Shown: positions 33,217 through 42,620 of the stretch, piece by piece
Layout of the letters: each line of letters begins with the position of its first letter
How positions within the stretch are numbered: position 1 is the first letter of the stretch
Assembly (NCBI RefSeq): GCF_007971525.1
Contig: NZ_CP042437.1
Location: 2,790,001-2,854,000 of the forward strand
Length of the DNA: 64,000 bases
Source of the DNA: Mucilaginibacter ginsenosidivorax
GTDB taxonomy: Bacteria; Bacteroidota; Bacteroidia; Sphingobacteriales; Sphingobacteriaceae
Reading direction: 5' to 3'
Notes under the pieces: generated by a model
What the model saw: only the letters and a program-made list of their open reading frames with translations
What the model was told of the DNA's origin: nothing
Databases searched by the model: none
Made by a program: the position numbers and the translations under genes

Positions 33217-34056
33217 ATGAGCAATCAAAATATATGGTTTGTAACCGGCGCCTCGAAAGGGCTGGGGCTTACCCTTGTAAAAAAACTATTAAACCAGGGC
33301 TATAAAGTAGCAGCAACATCAAGAAACATCAGCGACCTGGAAAGTGCCGTAGGCGTAACCAGCGATGCATTTTTACCACTCGCCGTTAACATCAAAAGCG
33401 AGGAGAGCGTACAGCAAGCTATCGAAAAAACGATCAGTACTTTTGGTAAAATAGATGTAGTAGTTAACAACGCCGGCTACGGTATGCTTGGCGGCCTGGA
33501 AGAAACAACCGACCAGGAGGCCCGCGACAACTTTGATGTAAATGTATTTGGATCGTTAAACGTCATTCGCAAAGCGTTGCCTTACCTGCGCGCGCAACAG
33601 TCGGGTCATATTATCAATATTTCTTCAATAGGCGGCTTTGTTGGCGGTTACCCGGGATTCGGCATTTATTGCGCCACCAAATTTGCGGTTAACGGTTTTT
33701 CTGAAGCCCTGGATGCCGAAGTAAAACCATTTGGCATCAAAGTGACTGTTGTTGAACCGGGCTATTTCCGCACCAACTTCCTTTCTGAGGGATCATTAAT
33801 TACGCCTAAAAACCCGATTGATGCCTATCAGAATGTACGCGATTCGCAAAATCTGCATCAAAACCAGATGGATCAGCAACAAGCAGGCGACCCTGAAAAA
33901 GCGGCTGCCGCAATGATTAAAATTGCAAACCAACCCGACGCCCCACTCAATTTATTTTTAGGTGCCGATGCCTATCAGCTGGCCCACCAAAAAATAGCAT
34001 CGGTACAAAACGATTTGGAAACATGGAAAGAATTAACAAACTCAACTGGTTTTTAA
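33217..34056 (+). CDS. Short-chain dehydrogenase/reductase 3
   Basis: The 279 residues (MSNQNIWFVTGASKGLGLTL) parallel SDR 1 throughout: TGASKGLG, NNAGYGMLGG, ISSIGGFVGGYPGFGIYCAT with catalytic Ser and YxxxK (YCATK), VVEPGYFRTNFL, DPEKAAAAMIKI and LFLGADAYQLAHQKI. It probably arose by duplication with SDR 1. Its last 34 bases overlap the start of the Atu4866-type gene in another frame, which implies translational coupling. Confidence 0.93.
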   Translation: MSNQNIWFVTGASKGLGLTLVKKLLNQGYKVAATSRNISDLESAVGVTSDAFLPLAVNIKSEESVQQAIEKTISTFGKIDVVVNNAGYGMLGGLEETTDQEARDNFDVNVFGSLNVIRKALPYLRAQQSGHIINISSIGGFVGGYPGFGIYCATKFAVNGFSEALDAEVKPFGIKVTVVEPGYFRTNFLSEGSLITPKNPIDAYQNVRDSQNLHQNQMDQQQAGDPEKAAAAMIKIANQPDAPLNLFLGADAYQLAHQKIASVQNDLETWKELTNSTGF

Positions 34057-34301
34057 CAACAAAAAATAACGAGCATATAGGCGTTTGGGTAACCAAAGAC
34101 GGTTATATACGTCATGAATTTTTACCAAACGGCCGTTATGATGAAACACGCGGCGATATAAAAAGCGCCTATACCGGTTATTATAACAGGTTAGGCAACC
34201 ACGTTGAATACCTGGACGATACCGGCTTTGTAGCCGAAGGCGATTTTAAAGACGGCGTTTTTTACCACGCAGGTATGGTATTATATAAAGAGAGTGCCTG
34301 A
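34023..34301 (+). CDS. Atu4866 domain protein
   Basis: The 92 residues fit the small Atu4866 family: GVWVTKDGYIRHEFLPNGRY, then RGDIKSAYTGYYNRLGNHVE, YLDDTGFVAEGDFKDGV and a final FYHAGMVLYKE. The repeated G-x-Y/W-x-beta pattern suggests a small beta-barrel. In many bacteria this gene follows SDR or NmrA-type oxidoreductases, as here. The start lies inside SDR 3 (34-base overlap). A slightly later start is possible but would cut the N-terminus. Its biochemical role is not known. Confidence 0.82.
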   Translation: MERINKLNWFLTTKNNEHIGVWVTKDGYIRHEFLPNGRYDETRGDIKSAYTGYYNRLGNHVEYLDDTGFVAEGDFKDGVFYHAGMVLYKESA

Positions 34302-34337
34302 ATTGCAAATTTCGTAATTCTGTTTTAAGGCCATAAA

Positions 34338-34366
34338 AAGCTTGCTTATAAAAGCAGGCTTTTTTT
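34338..34366 (+). terminator. Intrinsic terminator of the SDR cluster
   Basis: AAGCTTGCTT (34338-34347) pairs with AAGCAGGCTT (34352-34361) over 10 bp with one T-G pair around ATAA, followed by a run of seven T. It ends the araC-controlled cluster before gapN. Confidence 0.8.
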
Positions 34367-34396
34367 ACCTTTATAAAAATCTAATACCTATAAAAT

Positions 34397-36022
34397 ATGA
34401 GTTTTAAAGATCAGATAACTTCGATATTTGTGCCCGAAAGCCAGATTGGCTTTGGGTTTCAGACCGAAGAAGTACACCAGCGTGAATACCTGAGCGCTGG
34501 CGAAATGAAACCATGGGATGGCGAGGTAAACGAAGTATACTCGCCGATTGGCTTTTTTGATGCCGACGGAAATTTTACCCGCAAGCTAATTGGAACCTAC
34601 CCCGTTTGCACCGAAAAGGAAGCATTTGAATCATTAGATGCAGCTATTGCAGCGTATGATAATGGCCGCGGCGAGTGGCCTACCATGAGCATTGCCGACC
34701 GCATTAAATGCATGGAGCGCTTTATATACAAGATGAGCGAGCAACGCAGCCTGGTGGTAAAATTGCTGATGTGGGAGATAGGCAAATCCTACGGCGATTC
34801 GGCCAAAGAGTTTGACCGCACCATCGAGTACATTAATGCAACCATCGATGCCCTTAAAGATATCGACCGGCAGTCTTCCCGTTTCGAAATGGCCGAGGGA
34901 TTAGTTGCCCAGGTTCGCCGCTCGCCGTTGGGGGTGGTGTTGTGTATGGGGCCGTTCAATTACCCTTTGAATGAAACTTTCACCACATTAATCCCGGCCC
35001 TTATTATGGGCAATACCATACTTTTTAAACCACCTAAGCACGGTACGCTATTACATTACCCATTATTGCGCGCTTTCCAGGAATCGTTCCCTAAAGGGGT
35101 AGTGAATACCATTTATGGTCGTGGCTCTGTGGTAACACCCGGATTGATGGCCTCCGGTAAAGTAAATGTGCTGGCCTTTATTGGCTCAAGCAAGGTGGCC
35201 AATGATTTAAAAAAGCGTCACCCCAAAATAAACCGCTTGCGCGCGGTATTAAGTTTAGATGCCAAAAACGCCGCTATCGTAACCAAAAATGCCGACCTCC
35301 CTTTAGCCGTAAGCGAGTGCATTTTGGGCGCATTATCGTTCAATGGCCAGCGGTGTACCGCCATAAAAATGATATTTGTTCAAAAAGATGTAGCCGATGA
35401 GTTTTTAAAACTATTGAGCGAAGCAGTTGCCAAACTGCCGTTTGGCTTACCGTGGGATAAAGATGTAAAACTTACTCCCTTGCCCGAACCACACAAGCCT
35501 GCTTACCTTACCGATATTGTTGAAGACGCTATTGCCAACGGTGCAAAAGTAATTAACGAAAACGGCGGCGAAACGGTGGCATCTTTCTTTTACCCGGCCA
35601 TTGTGTACCCGGTTAACGAAAAAATGAAGCTATACCGCGAGGAGCAATTTGGCCCCGTGATCCCGGTTGTACCATTCGAGTCGATAGAAGAGCCTATTGA
35701 ATACCAGATAGATTCGCCGCATGGCATGCAGGTGAGTATATTTAGTAACGATGCCAAAGAGATCTCCTCGCTGATAGATCCGTTTGTGAACCTGGTGAGC
35801 CGGGTAAATATCAATAGCCAGTGCCAGCGCGGGCCGGATGTATTCCCTTTCACCGGTCGTAAGGACAGCGCCGAGGGCACCCTTTCGGTACATGACGCAT
35901 TAAGGGCCTTCTCCATCCGTTCGCTGGTGGCCACCAAAATGAACGATGTGAACAAGCAAATCATCAATGACATTGTGAACGACAACGAATCTAATTTCCT
36001 GAGCACGAAGTTTATATTGTAG
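34397..36022 (+). CDS. GapN-like NADP-dependent aldehyde dehydrogenase
   Basis: The 541 residues show the ALDH fold: cofactor-binding GVVLCMGPFNYPLNETFTTL and LFKPPKHGTLLHYP, FIGSSKVAND, and the catalytic Cys in LSFNGQRCTAIK (about residue 317). The length and PFNYPLNE point to non-phosphorylating glyceraldehyde-3-phosphate dehydrogenases, which oxidise G3P to 3-phosphoglycerate and make NADPH. In place of the usual ELGGK general-base segment it reads SLDAKNAAIV, so Glu is missing at the standard position. It has its own strong terminator. Other aldehydes remain possible substrates. Confidence 0.85.
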   Translation: MSFKDQITSIFVPESQIGFGFQTEEVHQREYLSAGEMKPWDGEVNEVYSPIGFFDADGNFTRKLIGTYPVCTEKEAFESLDAAIAAYDNGRGEWPTMSIADRIKCMERFIYKMSEQRSLVVKLLMWEIGKSYGDSAKEFDRTIEYINATIDALKDIDRQSSRFEMAEGLVAQVRRSPLGVVLCMGPFNYPLNETFTTLIPALIMGNTILFKPPKHGTLLHYPLLRAFQESFPKGVVNTIYGRGSVVTPGLMASGKVNVLAFIGSSKVANDLKKRHPKINRLRAVLSLDAKNAAIVTKNADLPLAVSECILGALSFNGQRCTAIKMIFVQKDVADEFLKLLSEAVAKLPFGLPWDKDVKLTPLPEPHKPAYLTDIVEDAIANGAKVINENGGETVASFFYPAIVYPVNEKMKLYREEQFGPVIPVVPFESIEEPIEYQIDSPHGMQVSIFSNDAKEISSLIDPFVNLVSRVNINSQCQRGPDVFPFTGRKDSAEGTLSVHDALRAFSIRSLVATKMNDVNKQIINDIVNDNESNFLSTKFIL

Positions 36023-36067
36023 CGGCGAGGCCCCCCAGCCCCCTGAAGGGGGAGCTTTTTGATTAAA

Positions 36068-36107
36068 ATACAGGCCTGGCGTTTTGCGCCAGGCCTGTAT
36101 TTTTTTT
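36068..36107 (+). terminator. Intrinsic terminator after the gapN-like gene
   Basis: ATACAGGCCTGGCG (36068-36081) pairs exactly with CGCCAGGCCTGTAT (36087-36100), followed by eight T. A second, larger repeat flanks it: CCCCCTGAAGGGGG near 36038-36055 mirrors CCCCCTTCAGGGGG near 36124-36138, which may also serve the opposite strand. Confidence 0.9.
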
Positions 36108-36116
36108 GCTTGTCCG

Positions 36117-36758
36117 CTATAGTTCCCCCTTCAGGGGGTTAGGGGGCTTCGCCTCTTTTATATTGATTATTTCCACCAACACCAAATTTGGCACCCAGCT
36201 TAAAAAAGCGATGATAATATAATTATTATCAAAGTTTACACCGTTGCCAAAAACGTGGAAAAGCAGGATATAAAAGCGCAAGGTTACCGCCCCAAAAGCA
36301 AGGCCGTAACTGCGGCGCATCATTTTAACATGATCGTTGATGTTGCCTTTTTTGATAAGGGTAAACGCCAATACGGTTGATAACACCCAAAGCGTATTTT
36401 GTAGCAGGAACGATATAAAAACGCCCATGCCCCGGCCAACAAACAGCGTCATCACGTATGCTCCCGGCGCGGCTATAAACAATACCCCACAGATATATAT
36501 TTTTCCCAGCGCCTTGTGCAGCCTGCGGTTGCTGTATACCGTTTTTGAAAACTGGAAAAAGCCTACCAGCAATATAATACTGCTGGCAAAAATATGGCAA
36601 TAAAATGCCGGCATATACCAGCCTGTTTTAATTGCCGCTTGCTTAAATCCTAAAAAGAAAGCGTGGTTATGCGCAAAACTTTCATAAAAGGTACCCAGGC
36701 TTAAAATGGCTATCCATACAAAAGCAAAGTATCGCAATAGCCTCGCGGTAATACTCAT
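36117..36758 (-). CDS. DUF2306 multi-pass membrane protein
   Basis: The 213 residues contain about six hydrophobic segments: FAFVWIAILSLGTFY, FYCHIFASSIILLVGFFQF, ICGVLFIAAPGAYVMTLFV, FISFLLQNTLWVLSTVLAF, LAFGAVTLRFYILLF and YIIIAFLSWVPNLVLVEII. HKALGKIYI and HVKMMRRSYGLAFGAV are conserved in DUF2306 proteins. The role is unknown. Its start codon overlaps the end of the WG-repeat gene by 4 bases (ATGA type), so translation is probably coupled. Confidence 0.85.
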   Translation of the reverse strand: MSITARLLRYFAFVWIAILSLGTFYESFAHNHAFFLGFKQAAIKTGWYMPAFYCHIFASSIILLVGFFQFSKTVYSNRRLHKALGKIYICGVLFIAAPGAYVMTLFVGRGMGVFISFLLQNTLWVLSTVLAFTLIKKGNINDHVKMMRRSYGLAFGAVTLRFYILLFHVFGNGVNFDNNYIIIAFLSWVPNLVLVEIINIKEAKPPNPLKGEL

Positions 36759-38662
36759 CTGGCAGCCTGAATTTTTGGTTGCATTGCCTTTAGTTTTGCG
36801 TTGATAAAGTTGATGTTGTATTTATCAATAACAGTTAACGAATCTTTAACGTCCTCGTTTTGGGGCATATCTACAGCTTCGTTATCAAACCGCTGTTTAA
36901 AAATAGCATTCCATTTTTCGTCCTTGAAGCGATAATGATACGATGCGTAGATCTCGTTTTTCATGTATTCCAATATTTCGGCTGTTGCCACCGCTTCAAC
37001 CCGTATATTTTTAGGTCGATCTGAGTTTTCAGCCGTGGTATAGCAGCCCTGCAAATAACTATCGTCCAACTTATTGAATTTTGTTGGAAATATTCTTGAT
37101 GTTTTTAATACGGTGACATTGTCGCCCTTGATCTGGATAAAATGATAATATGGCGCTTCGAGCAAATTAAGGCCTTTTTCTGTCAGAGGAAAGGCAAATT
37201 CTGAAGTGATCTTGTATTGAAATAAGGAATCACTGAGCGCCAATAAGTCACTCTCGTTACACCGGCTAACAGCAAGTCCGTTATAGTATCCATCGCCCAT
37301 AGAAGCTGGCACTTCAAAGCTGAGGGTTTTGTTTTTCCTTTTATCTGCCAAAACAACGGTTTTGCTACTATACAGGCTCGACCGTCCTCCAAGGTATTGC
37401 TTCCCGATGGTATAAATCATGCGTTCGTACCACGAATTAGCCTGTTCTTTTTTAGGGCGGTCAAACTTAACTAATGTTGGCTCAAATAGGTTTACACTCG
37501 TCATACTTGTAACCTTTCTTAAAGGGTTTACAAACATTGTGAAATCGGGGATAATTTTCCAATCAGCCAGGTACGACGGTGCAATATAGATGGCGTTATC
37601 CATTTTACGGGAGTTTTCCTCCATTATATCTGGCTGGCTTTTTGCCGAAAATGTAAACGACTGGCCATAAGCCTTAATCAGGGCAAGGTGTTCGGCAATA
37701 TTGAAATTGGTTAATTGGGGCGAAATGATAAAATTCCTTTTCAGGTAATAATAGTTAGTTCCCTTTTTTAGCAACGCAACATTCGCGTTCTCTTTTAAAG
37801 GGTATATTTCATCATAATCGGCAGGCACAACCATTTTTCCATTTAAATTATACAGCCCTTTTTTGGTATTCTTCTCCACTTCTATCAACCCGCTTACCGT
37901 GCCGCCAACGCTACGGATCAAATCGTACGAAACGGGGATAATTTCTTTCATATCAGGATTAACCAGGCCCATTTGAAAGTTTGCAATTGCCCTATCCCGG
38001 GCTTTGCTATCATATAAATTGTCAGGAACGGTTCCCCTATATACGTAGTAATAGGTCTGATCATTAATATGATCAAACCATAAAACGCCGTCGTAATTCT
38101 TTTTTAATTTATCAGCATTTTTAAAAGCGGCCAATGTAATGGGTTTATAAAGGTACTTTTCAGGGATAGATTTACTGCTTACTATCTTCCAGAAGTTGTT
38201 ATATGCCTCGTTAAAGTTTCTAAGGTCGACGCTATCTATCTTATACTGGTTATTATTGCTTTTTTCAATAGTGAACAGTACTGGCGATATTTGAGTTTTG
38301 ACACCGGGAGTGCTAAAACGGGCAATAACCATAGCCGTGGCCAGTTGGTGGTTTACAAATTCAACATGGGCATTCCGGGTATCAAAATTAATGTCAAATG
38401 CCAGCATTGTTTTACCCAATGAACCACGATAATTCCCCATTACCTGCCCCAATATCTCCATTCCGGCACCTGCTATATCCCGCTTAAAAAACGATTCTGC
38501 AGAGTCTATATTCCCTGCTTTAATTTGAACATTAAATGCATTAAGGAATTTGATTATAGCAGCCTTATCCGGTTTTCCCGATATTTTATCGCGCGTAAAC
38601 GAAAAACAAATAGTAAGCACAGCCAATGAAGCTATAGCAGTAAGGATAGGTTTTCTTTTCAT
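36755..38662 (-). CDS. WG-repeat-containing protein, paralogue 1
   Basis: The 635 residues begin with a Sec-type signal or anchor (MKRKPILTAIASLAVLTICF). An N-terminal helical domain follows (about 30-160: IIKFLNAFNVQIKAGNIDSA), then one or two WG-type repeats (about 255-325: GLIEVEKNTKKGLYNLNGKM, VVPADYDEIYPLKENANVAL). The long C-terminal half (about 360-630) is not recognised. WG repeats are beta-rich modules of unknown binding role. The neighbour at 38749-40680 has the same architecture. DUF2306 is translationally coupled downstream. Confidence 0.8.
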   Translation of the reverse strand: MKRKPILTAIASLAVLTICFSFTRDKISGKPDKAAIIKFLNAFNVQIKAGNIDSAESFFKRDIAGAGMEILGQVMGNYRGSLGKTMLAFDINFDTRNAHVEFVNHQLATAMVIARFSTPGVKTQISPVLFTIEKSNNNQYKIDSVDLRNFNEAYNNFWKIVSSKSIPEKYLYKPITLAAFKNADKLKKNYDGVLWFDHINDQTYYYVYRGTVPDNLYDSKARDRAIANFQMGLVNPDMKEIIPVSYDLIRSVGGTVSGLIEVEKNTKKGLYNLNGKMVVPADYDEIYPLKENANVALLKKGTNYYYLKRNFIISPQLTNFNIAEHLALIKAYGQSFTFSAKSQPDIMEENSRKMDNAIYIAPSYLADWKIIPDFTMFVNPLRKVTSMTSVNLFEPTLVKFDRPKKEQANSWYERMIYTIGKQYLGGRSSLYSSKTVVLADKRKNKTLSFEVPASMGDGYYNGLAVSRCNESDLLALSDSLFQYKITSEFAFPLTEKGLNLLEAPYYHFIQIKGDNVTVLKTSRIFPTKFNKLDDSYLQGCYTTAENSDRPKNIRVEAVATAEILEYMKNEIYASYHYRFKDEKWNAIFKQRFDNEAVDMPQNEDVKDSLTVIDKYNINFINAKLKAMQPKIQAAR

Positions 38663-38748
38663 ACAGCAACGTATTTAACTTAAAACATTCAGCAAAACAT
38701 TTTATTATCAGTCGCTTAAAAATAAACAATCATCCTTCTATCTTAAAA

Positions 38749-40680
38749 CTATCTTGCAGCCAGGCTATTAGGGATTTTTACGTTTAAGGGTTTCCCATTT
38801 AGCTTACTGTTAATAAAGGCAATATTGTATTTATCGATAACGGTTAACGAATCGTCAACATTCGCGTTTTTTGTGGTATCGGATGAGTTAAAGCGGTACT
38901 CGAAAACATCACTCCATTCTTTTGTTTTAAATCGGTATTTATACGAAGCGTAGATTTCATTTTTCATATATTGAAGCATTTCCTTAGTCAAATGATCTAC
39001 CGTTTTAGTTTTTCTGTCCGGGTACACTCCAAAACCCAAAGTGTAACAACCCTGCAAATATGAATCATCAAGTTTTACATATTGTGTAGGGAATACCCTT
39101 TTTGATTCCAACGCTACAAATTTGCCATCCTTTACTTGCAGGTAATGATACAATCGGCCCTCGTCAATACTGCCGGCTTCACCTTGTAATCTCACCCCAA
39201 TATCAGATGTTGTTTTAAACTCAAACAGCGAATCGTTAAGTGCTTTAATCGAGTATTCGCGGCAATCACCGGTCAGGTTGCCTGAACTTTCTTCTTCGCC
39301 TAAAGTTAAATCTGCGTTAAAACCCAATATCTGGTTGCGCTTTTTATCAACTACAAGTACATTTTTACTTTGGTAAAGCCCTCCGCGACCGCCTAAGTAA
39401 TCATTGGCAATAGTATAATAAACGCTTTCGAACCAATTATCAGCACTTTCTTCTTTACCTGCACCATCAAATGAAACGGCTATCGACCCACTGCCATCCT
39501 GCATTTCCTCAGAATCGGTTCCAGATAATTTTCGTAACGGGTTAGGAAAATCTATAAACCGGGGCAACAGCTGCAGGTTGGCAAGATACGATGGCGATAT
39601 AATGATCGAGGTTGACCAATCCCGCGAATTGTACTCCATAATATTTTTTGAGCTTTTTTCTGATAATTCATAAGATTCGCCAAAAGTTTTAATTTGAGTT
39701 ATCGCGTCGGCAATCTTAAAATCCGTTAGCTTATCAGATATCGTAGTATCCCCCTTCAGATAAAAGAAGTCTCTGCCGTTTTTCAATATTGCTAAATTCT
39801 CACCGGCTTTTAACGGATAAATATCGTCGTAATCAGCATCAGCAATCAATTTACCACCGATGTTATAAAGACCTTTTTTACCAGCTTTTTCAACTTCAAT
39901 TAAACCATCTACAGTGCCACCAATATTGTGTATCAAATCATATTCAACCGGGATTATCTCCTTAAGGTCCGGATTTACAAGTCCCATTTTAAACTCATCA
40001 TGCTTTGTTTTATATGGATTAGGGTTATAGAAATCAAGCGAAAATTTGCCCTTTACTACGTAATAGAATGTTTTTTGATTTACATGATCAAACCATACAA
40101 CGCTATCATAACGTGTTTTAAGCTGATCTGCCGTTTTAAACGCGGCCAGGGTAATTGCGTTATAAATATCCTTTTCGGGGGTAATTTTAATATAGATTTT
40201 ATTTTGAAAAGCCATATAGTCCTTCACAAATCCCTTGGCATCCACCTGGGTAATTTTATACTGCCCGCCCGGCAGTTTATGAATGGTAAATAAAATGGTC
40301 GACCGATTTTCAGATACGTCGTCGTGATTAAAACGGGTGACAACAATCGCTGTTGCGTATTCCTGGTTAATGATATTTACAACTGCATCCTCGGTATTCA
40401 TGCTCGTTTTAAACAGTGGCTTGTCCTTGCCGCCGGTATTGGTTTTATTAGTAAGCACGTTCAGCAATACCTTAACAGCTTTGCTCTTTTGCTGATCTTC
40501 AAAAAAAGTTTTGGCCGAATCAATATTACCAGCCTGTATGTGTTTATTAAAAGCGTTTAAAAACTGTATAATCTCGCTTTTGCCCGGCTTATTTTGACTC
40601 CTGTATTTAAAGAATGCAAAACAACTTGCTGCAACCACCAAGACAATGGTAATTATTATGAGGATAGGTTTAGTTTTCAT
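38749..40680 (-). CDS. WG-repeat-containing protein, paralogue 2
   Basis: About 643 residues from the ATG at 40678-40680 (MKTKPILIIITIVLVVAASC), a signal or anchor. The frame stays open to 40887, but those codons look like untranslated leader. The architecture equals paralogue 1: IIQFLNAFNKHIQAGNIDSA (helical domain), GLIEVEKAGKKGLYNIGGKL and DADYDDIYPLKAGENLAILK (WG), then the shared C-terminus with LTVIDKYNIAFINSKLN. This points to tandem duplication. It precedes paralogue 1 by 86 nt, so the three genes may form one operon. Confidence 0.8.
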   Translation of the reverse strand: MKTKPILIIITIVLVVAASCFAFFKYRSQNKPGKSEIIQFLNAFNKHIQAGNIDSAKTFFEDQQKSKAVKVLLNVLTNKTNTGGKDKPLFKTSMNTEDAVVNIINQEYATAIVVTRFNHDDVSENRSTILFTIHKLPGGQYKITQVDAKGFVKDYMAFQNKIYIKITPEKDIYNAITLAAFKTADQLKTRYDSVVWFDHVNQKTFYYVVKGKFSLDFYNPNPYKTKHDEFKMGLVNPDLKEIIPVEYDLIHNIGGTVDGLIEVEKAGKKGLYNIGGKLIADADYDDIYPLKAGENLAILKNGRDFFYLKGDTTISDKLTDFKIADAITQIKTFGESYELSEKSSKNIMEYNSRDWSTSIIISPSYLANLQLLPRFIDFPNPLRKLSGTDSEEMQDGSGSIAVSFDGAGKEESADNWFESVYYTIANDYLGGRGGLYQSKNVLVVDKKRNQILGFNADLTLGEEESSGNLTGDCREYSIKALNDSLFEFKTTSDIGVRLQGEAGSIDEGRLYHYLQVKDGKFVALESKRVFPTQYVKLDDSYLQGCYTLGFGVYPDRKTKTVDHLTKEMLQYMKNEIYASYKYRFKTKEWSDVFEYRFNSSDTTKNANVDDSLTVIDKYNIAFINSKLNGKPLNVKIPNSLAAR

Positions 40681-40793
40681 GATACTAAGATAGGTTTTGT
40701 TAATCAACGTGAAAAATATCGCCAAAGTATATTGTGTTGGGTTTGTTAATAAAGGGGTTCGTTGCCGTAGGTGAAGAAATAAACGTCGGGGTG

Positions 40794-40858
40794 GTGCTCC
40801 TCTGGAGCACAAAATAGCTATTTCTTTATTTCTACAAAGCTTGCACCCCTCTGGGGTG
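40794..40858. repeat. Paired short palindromes (GTGCTCC-tct-GGAGCAC and CACCCC-tct-GGGGTG)
   Basis: The palindromes at 40794-40810 and 40844-40858 lie in the 594-base gap between the WG gene and the peroxiredoxin. This pairing, joined by an AAATAGCTATTTCTTTATTT segment, looks like a dispersed Bacteroidota repeat. Apart from the promoter at 41242 the rest of the gap shows nothing clear. Confidence 0.6.
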
Positions 40859-41241
40859 GCTCTTACCTTGAGTAGTTTCCAAAACATTCGTTGGCATGAA
40901 TCTAAGTGATAACCTATTTCATGCGGTGGTACAGTATACCCAGGATATCAAAAACTCGTCGGAACGGAAATCAAAAAATCAGATAAATCTGTTTAATCCG
41001 GGTTCAGACAAACGCGTTAGATTGGCGCGGATACCGGCCCGCGGCTAATGCCTTGTGCAGTATGAGCAAAAAGCCCGGCCACAGGTAACGCCCTGATAAA
41101 ATTGACAGCGCAGACGGTCAATTCCGCAACTATTGCTATTGAAATTAATATACATAGACAAAACAAATTCCTTAAAAACTAACTATCAATAAAATCTATA
41201 TGGTATAGATTTTTAGAATGAAACGCTGACTTTTAAATCAG

Positions 41242-41249
41242 TATATTTG
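41242..41249 (+). promoter_or_regulatory. Candidate -7 box of the peroxiredoxin gene
   Basis: TATATTTG matches TAnnTTTG and lies 26 nt before the start codon. A hairpin-like CTGACTTTTAAATCAG precedes it at 41226-41241 and could be a regulator site. Confidence 0.5.
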
Positions 41250-41274
41250 CATAAATAATAATAAAAAGACGCTT

Positions 41275-41820
41275 ATGTTAACGATAGGACAAAAATTCCC
41301 CCAATTTTCTAAAACTGCCGTAGTTAGCCTTGAAAAAGGAAAAGAGTTTGAAACACTTACTTCTGAGTATTTGGTGAATGATGATAACGTTTGGACAGTA
41401 ATGTTCTGGTGGCCAAAAGATTTCACTTTTGTGTGCCCAACTGAAATTGCTGAGTTCAACAAAAACTATGGCGAGTTCCGCGACCGCGAAACCCGTTTAA
41501 TTGGTGCTTCTACCGATTCGGAATTTGTACACGCTGCCTGGAGACGCGATCATGACGACCTGCGCGATTTGAAATTCCCGATGCTTGCCGATACTTCAAA
41601 ATCATTAGCCGAAGATTTGGGCATATTGGAGCCAACTGAAAAAATTGCTTACCGCGCTACTTTCATTGTTGACCCTACCGGCATTATCCGTTGGGTTTCT
41701 GTTAACGATTTAAGCGTAGGCCGTAACGTTAAAGAAGTTTTACGTGTACTTGATGGTTTACAAACCGACGAACTTTGCCCATGTAACTGGGAAAAAGGCC
41801 AGGAAACACTAACTGTTTAA
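41275..41820 (+). CDS. Peroxiredoxin (AhpC/TSA family)
   Basis: The 181 residues include the peroxidatic Cys in KDFTFVCPTEIAEF (about residue 50), the surrounding PxxxT/SxxC pattern, and Trp-rich MFWWPKD. STDSEFVHAAWRRDH and FPMLADTSKSLAEDLGI fit AhpC-type thioredoxin folds. The C-terminal ELCPCNW holds the resolving Cys. It reduces H2O2 and organic peroxides, with electrons from an AhpD/lipoyl or thioredoxin system. The next gene encodes an AhpD-like protein, so the pair likely acts together, as in actinobacterial AhpC/AhpD. It ends in its own terminator. Confidence 0.94.
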   Translation: MLTIGQKFPQFSKTAVVSLEKGKEFETLTSEYLVNDDNVWTVMFWWPKDFTFVCPTEIAEFNKNYGEFRDRETRLIGASTDSEFVHAAWRRDHDDLRDLKFPMLADTSKSLAEDLGILEPTEKIAYRATFIVDPTGIIRWVSVNDLSVGRNVKEVLRVLDGLQTDELCPCNWEKGQETLTV

Positions 41821-41838
41821 TTCCCCCTACTACATACG

Positions 41839-41874
41839 TCCCCGTACAGTTAATTTATTGTGCGGGGATTTTTT
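41839..41874 (+). terminator. Intrinsic terminator after the peroxiredoxin gene
   Basis: TCCCCGTACA (41839-41848) pairs with TGTGCGGGGA (41859-41868) and is followed by six T. It may be partial, so that some transcripts reach the AhpD-like gene. Confidence 0.85.
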
Positions 41875-42010
41875 ATAAACGCAAAAGAGCCCCACCCAAC
41901 CCTCCCCGGAAGGGAGGGCTTTTAAAAAAATAAAAGTAAAGTCTCCCCTACCGGGGGAGATTTAGAGGGGGCTTACCTTGTTTAAAGTTTTAAGCATAAA
42001 AACAAATACC

Positions 42011-42595
42011 ATGAATGAAAGTACCGAAGTGATCCAGGAAATACTGCAAAGTATTGGATTAGATAAAGATTACCGTACCACCAGCCTTACCCTGTTAGAA
42101 AAAGGCGAGTCGCGCTATTTACGCGATTTGAAGCTGAATTTTACCAGCACGCTTACGTCGGCCCATTTAACGGCCAAAGAATGCGCCTTATTAGGTTTAA
42201 GCATAGCGGTTAATAACAACAATACGCCGCTTACCAGCTACTTTACCAAATACGCCGAAGAGCAGGAAGCAACCGCCGCCGAAATTGGCGAAGCAGTAGG
42301 CTGCGCGTCGTTGCTGGCCTCAAACAATGTATTTTACAGGTTCAGGCATTTTACACAGAAAGAGAAATACACCCAGATTCCGGCCCGCATCCGCATGCAG
42401 CTGATGATGAAGCCTGTTACCGGGAAAGAGTTTTTTGAGTTGATGAGCCTGGCCGTTTCGGCTGTAAATGGCTGCGAAATGTGTGTAAACGCCCACGAAG
42501 ATTCGCTGATAAAATTAGCTACAACCGAGGAGCGTATTTTTGATGCCGTACGTATTGCCTCGTTAGTTACAGCTACCGGCAAGGTTATTTTTTAA
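42011..42595 (+). CDS. Carboxymuconolactone decarboxylase/AhpD-like protein
   Basis: About 194 residues from the ATG at 42011 (MNESTEVIQEILQSIGLDKD), selected over the in-frame ATG at 41978. The active-site motif is VNGCEMCVNAHEDSL (ExxxC-x-x-C-xxxH form, about residues 150-165), the AhpD disulfide reductase motif. All-helical N- and C-terminal halves fit the family. It probably supplies electrons to the peroxiredoxin encoded upstream. A strong terminator follows (42621-42653). Confidence 0.9.
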   Translation: MNESTEVIQEILQSIGLDKDYRTTSLTLLEKGESRYLRDLKLNFTSTLTSAHLTAKECALLGLSIAVNNNNTPLTSYFTKYAEEQEATAAEIGEAVGCASLLASNNVFYRFRHFTQKEKYTQIPARIRMQLMMKPVTGKEFFELMSLAVSAVNGCEMCVNAHEDSLIKLATTEERIFDAVRIASLVTATGKVIF

Positions 42596-42620
42596 CTATC
42601 AACAATATTTTAGCATAAAA

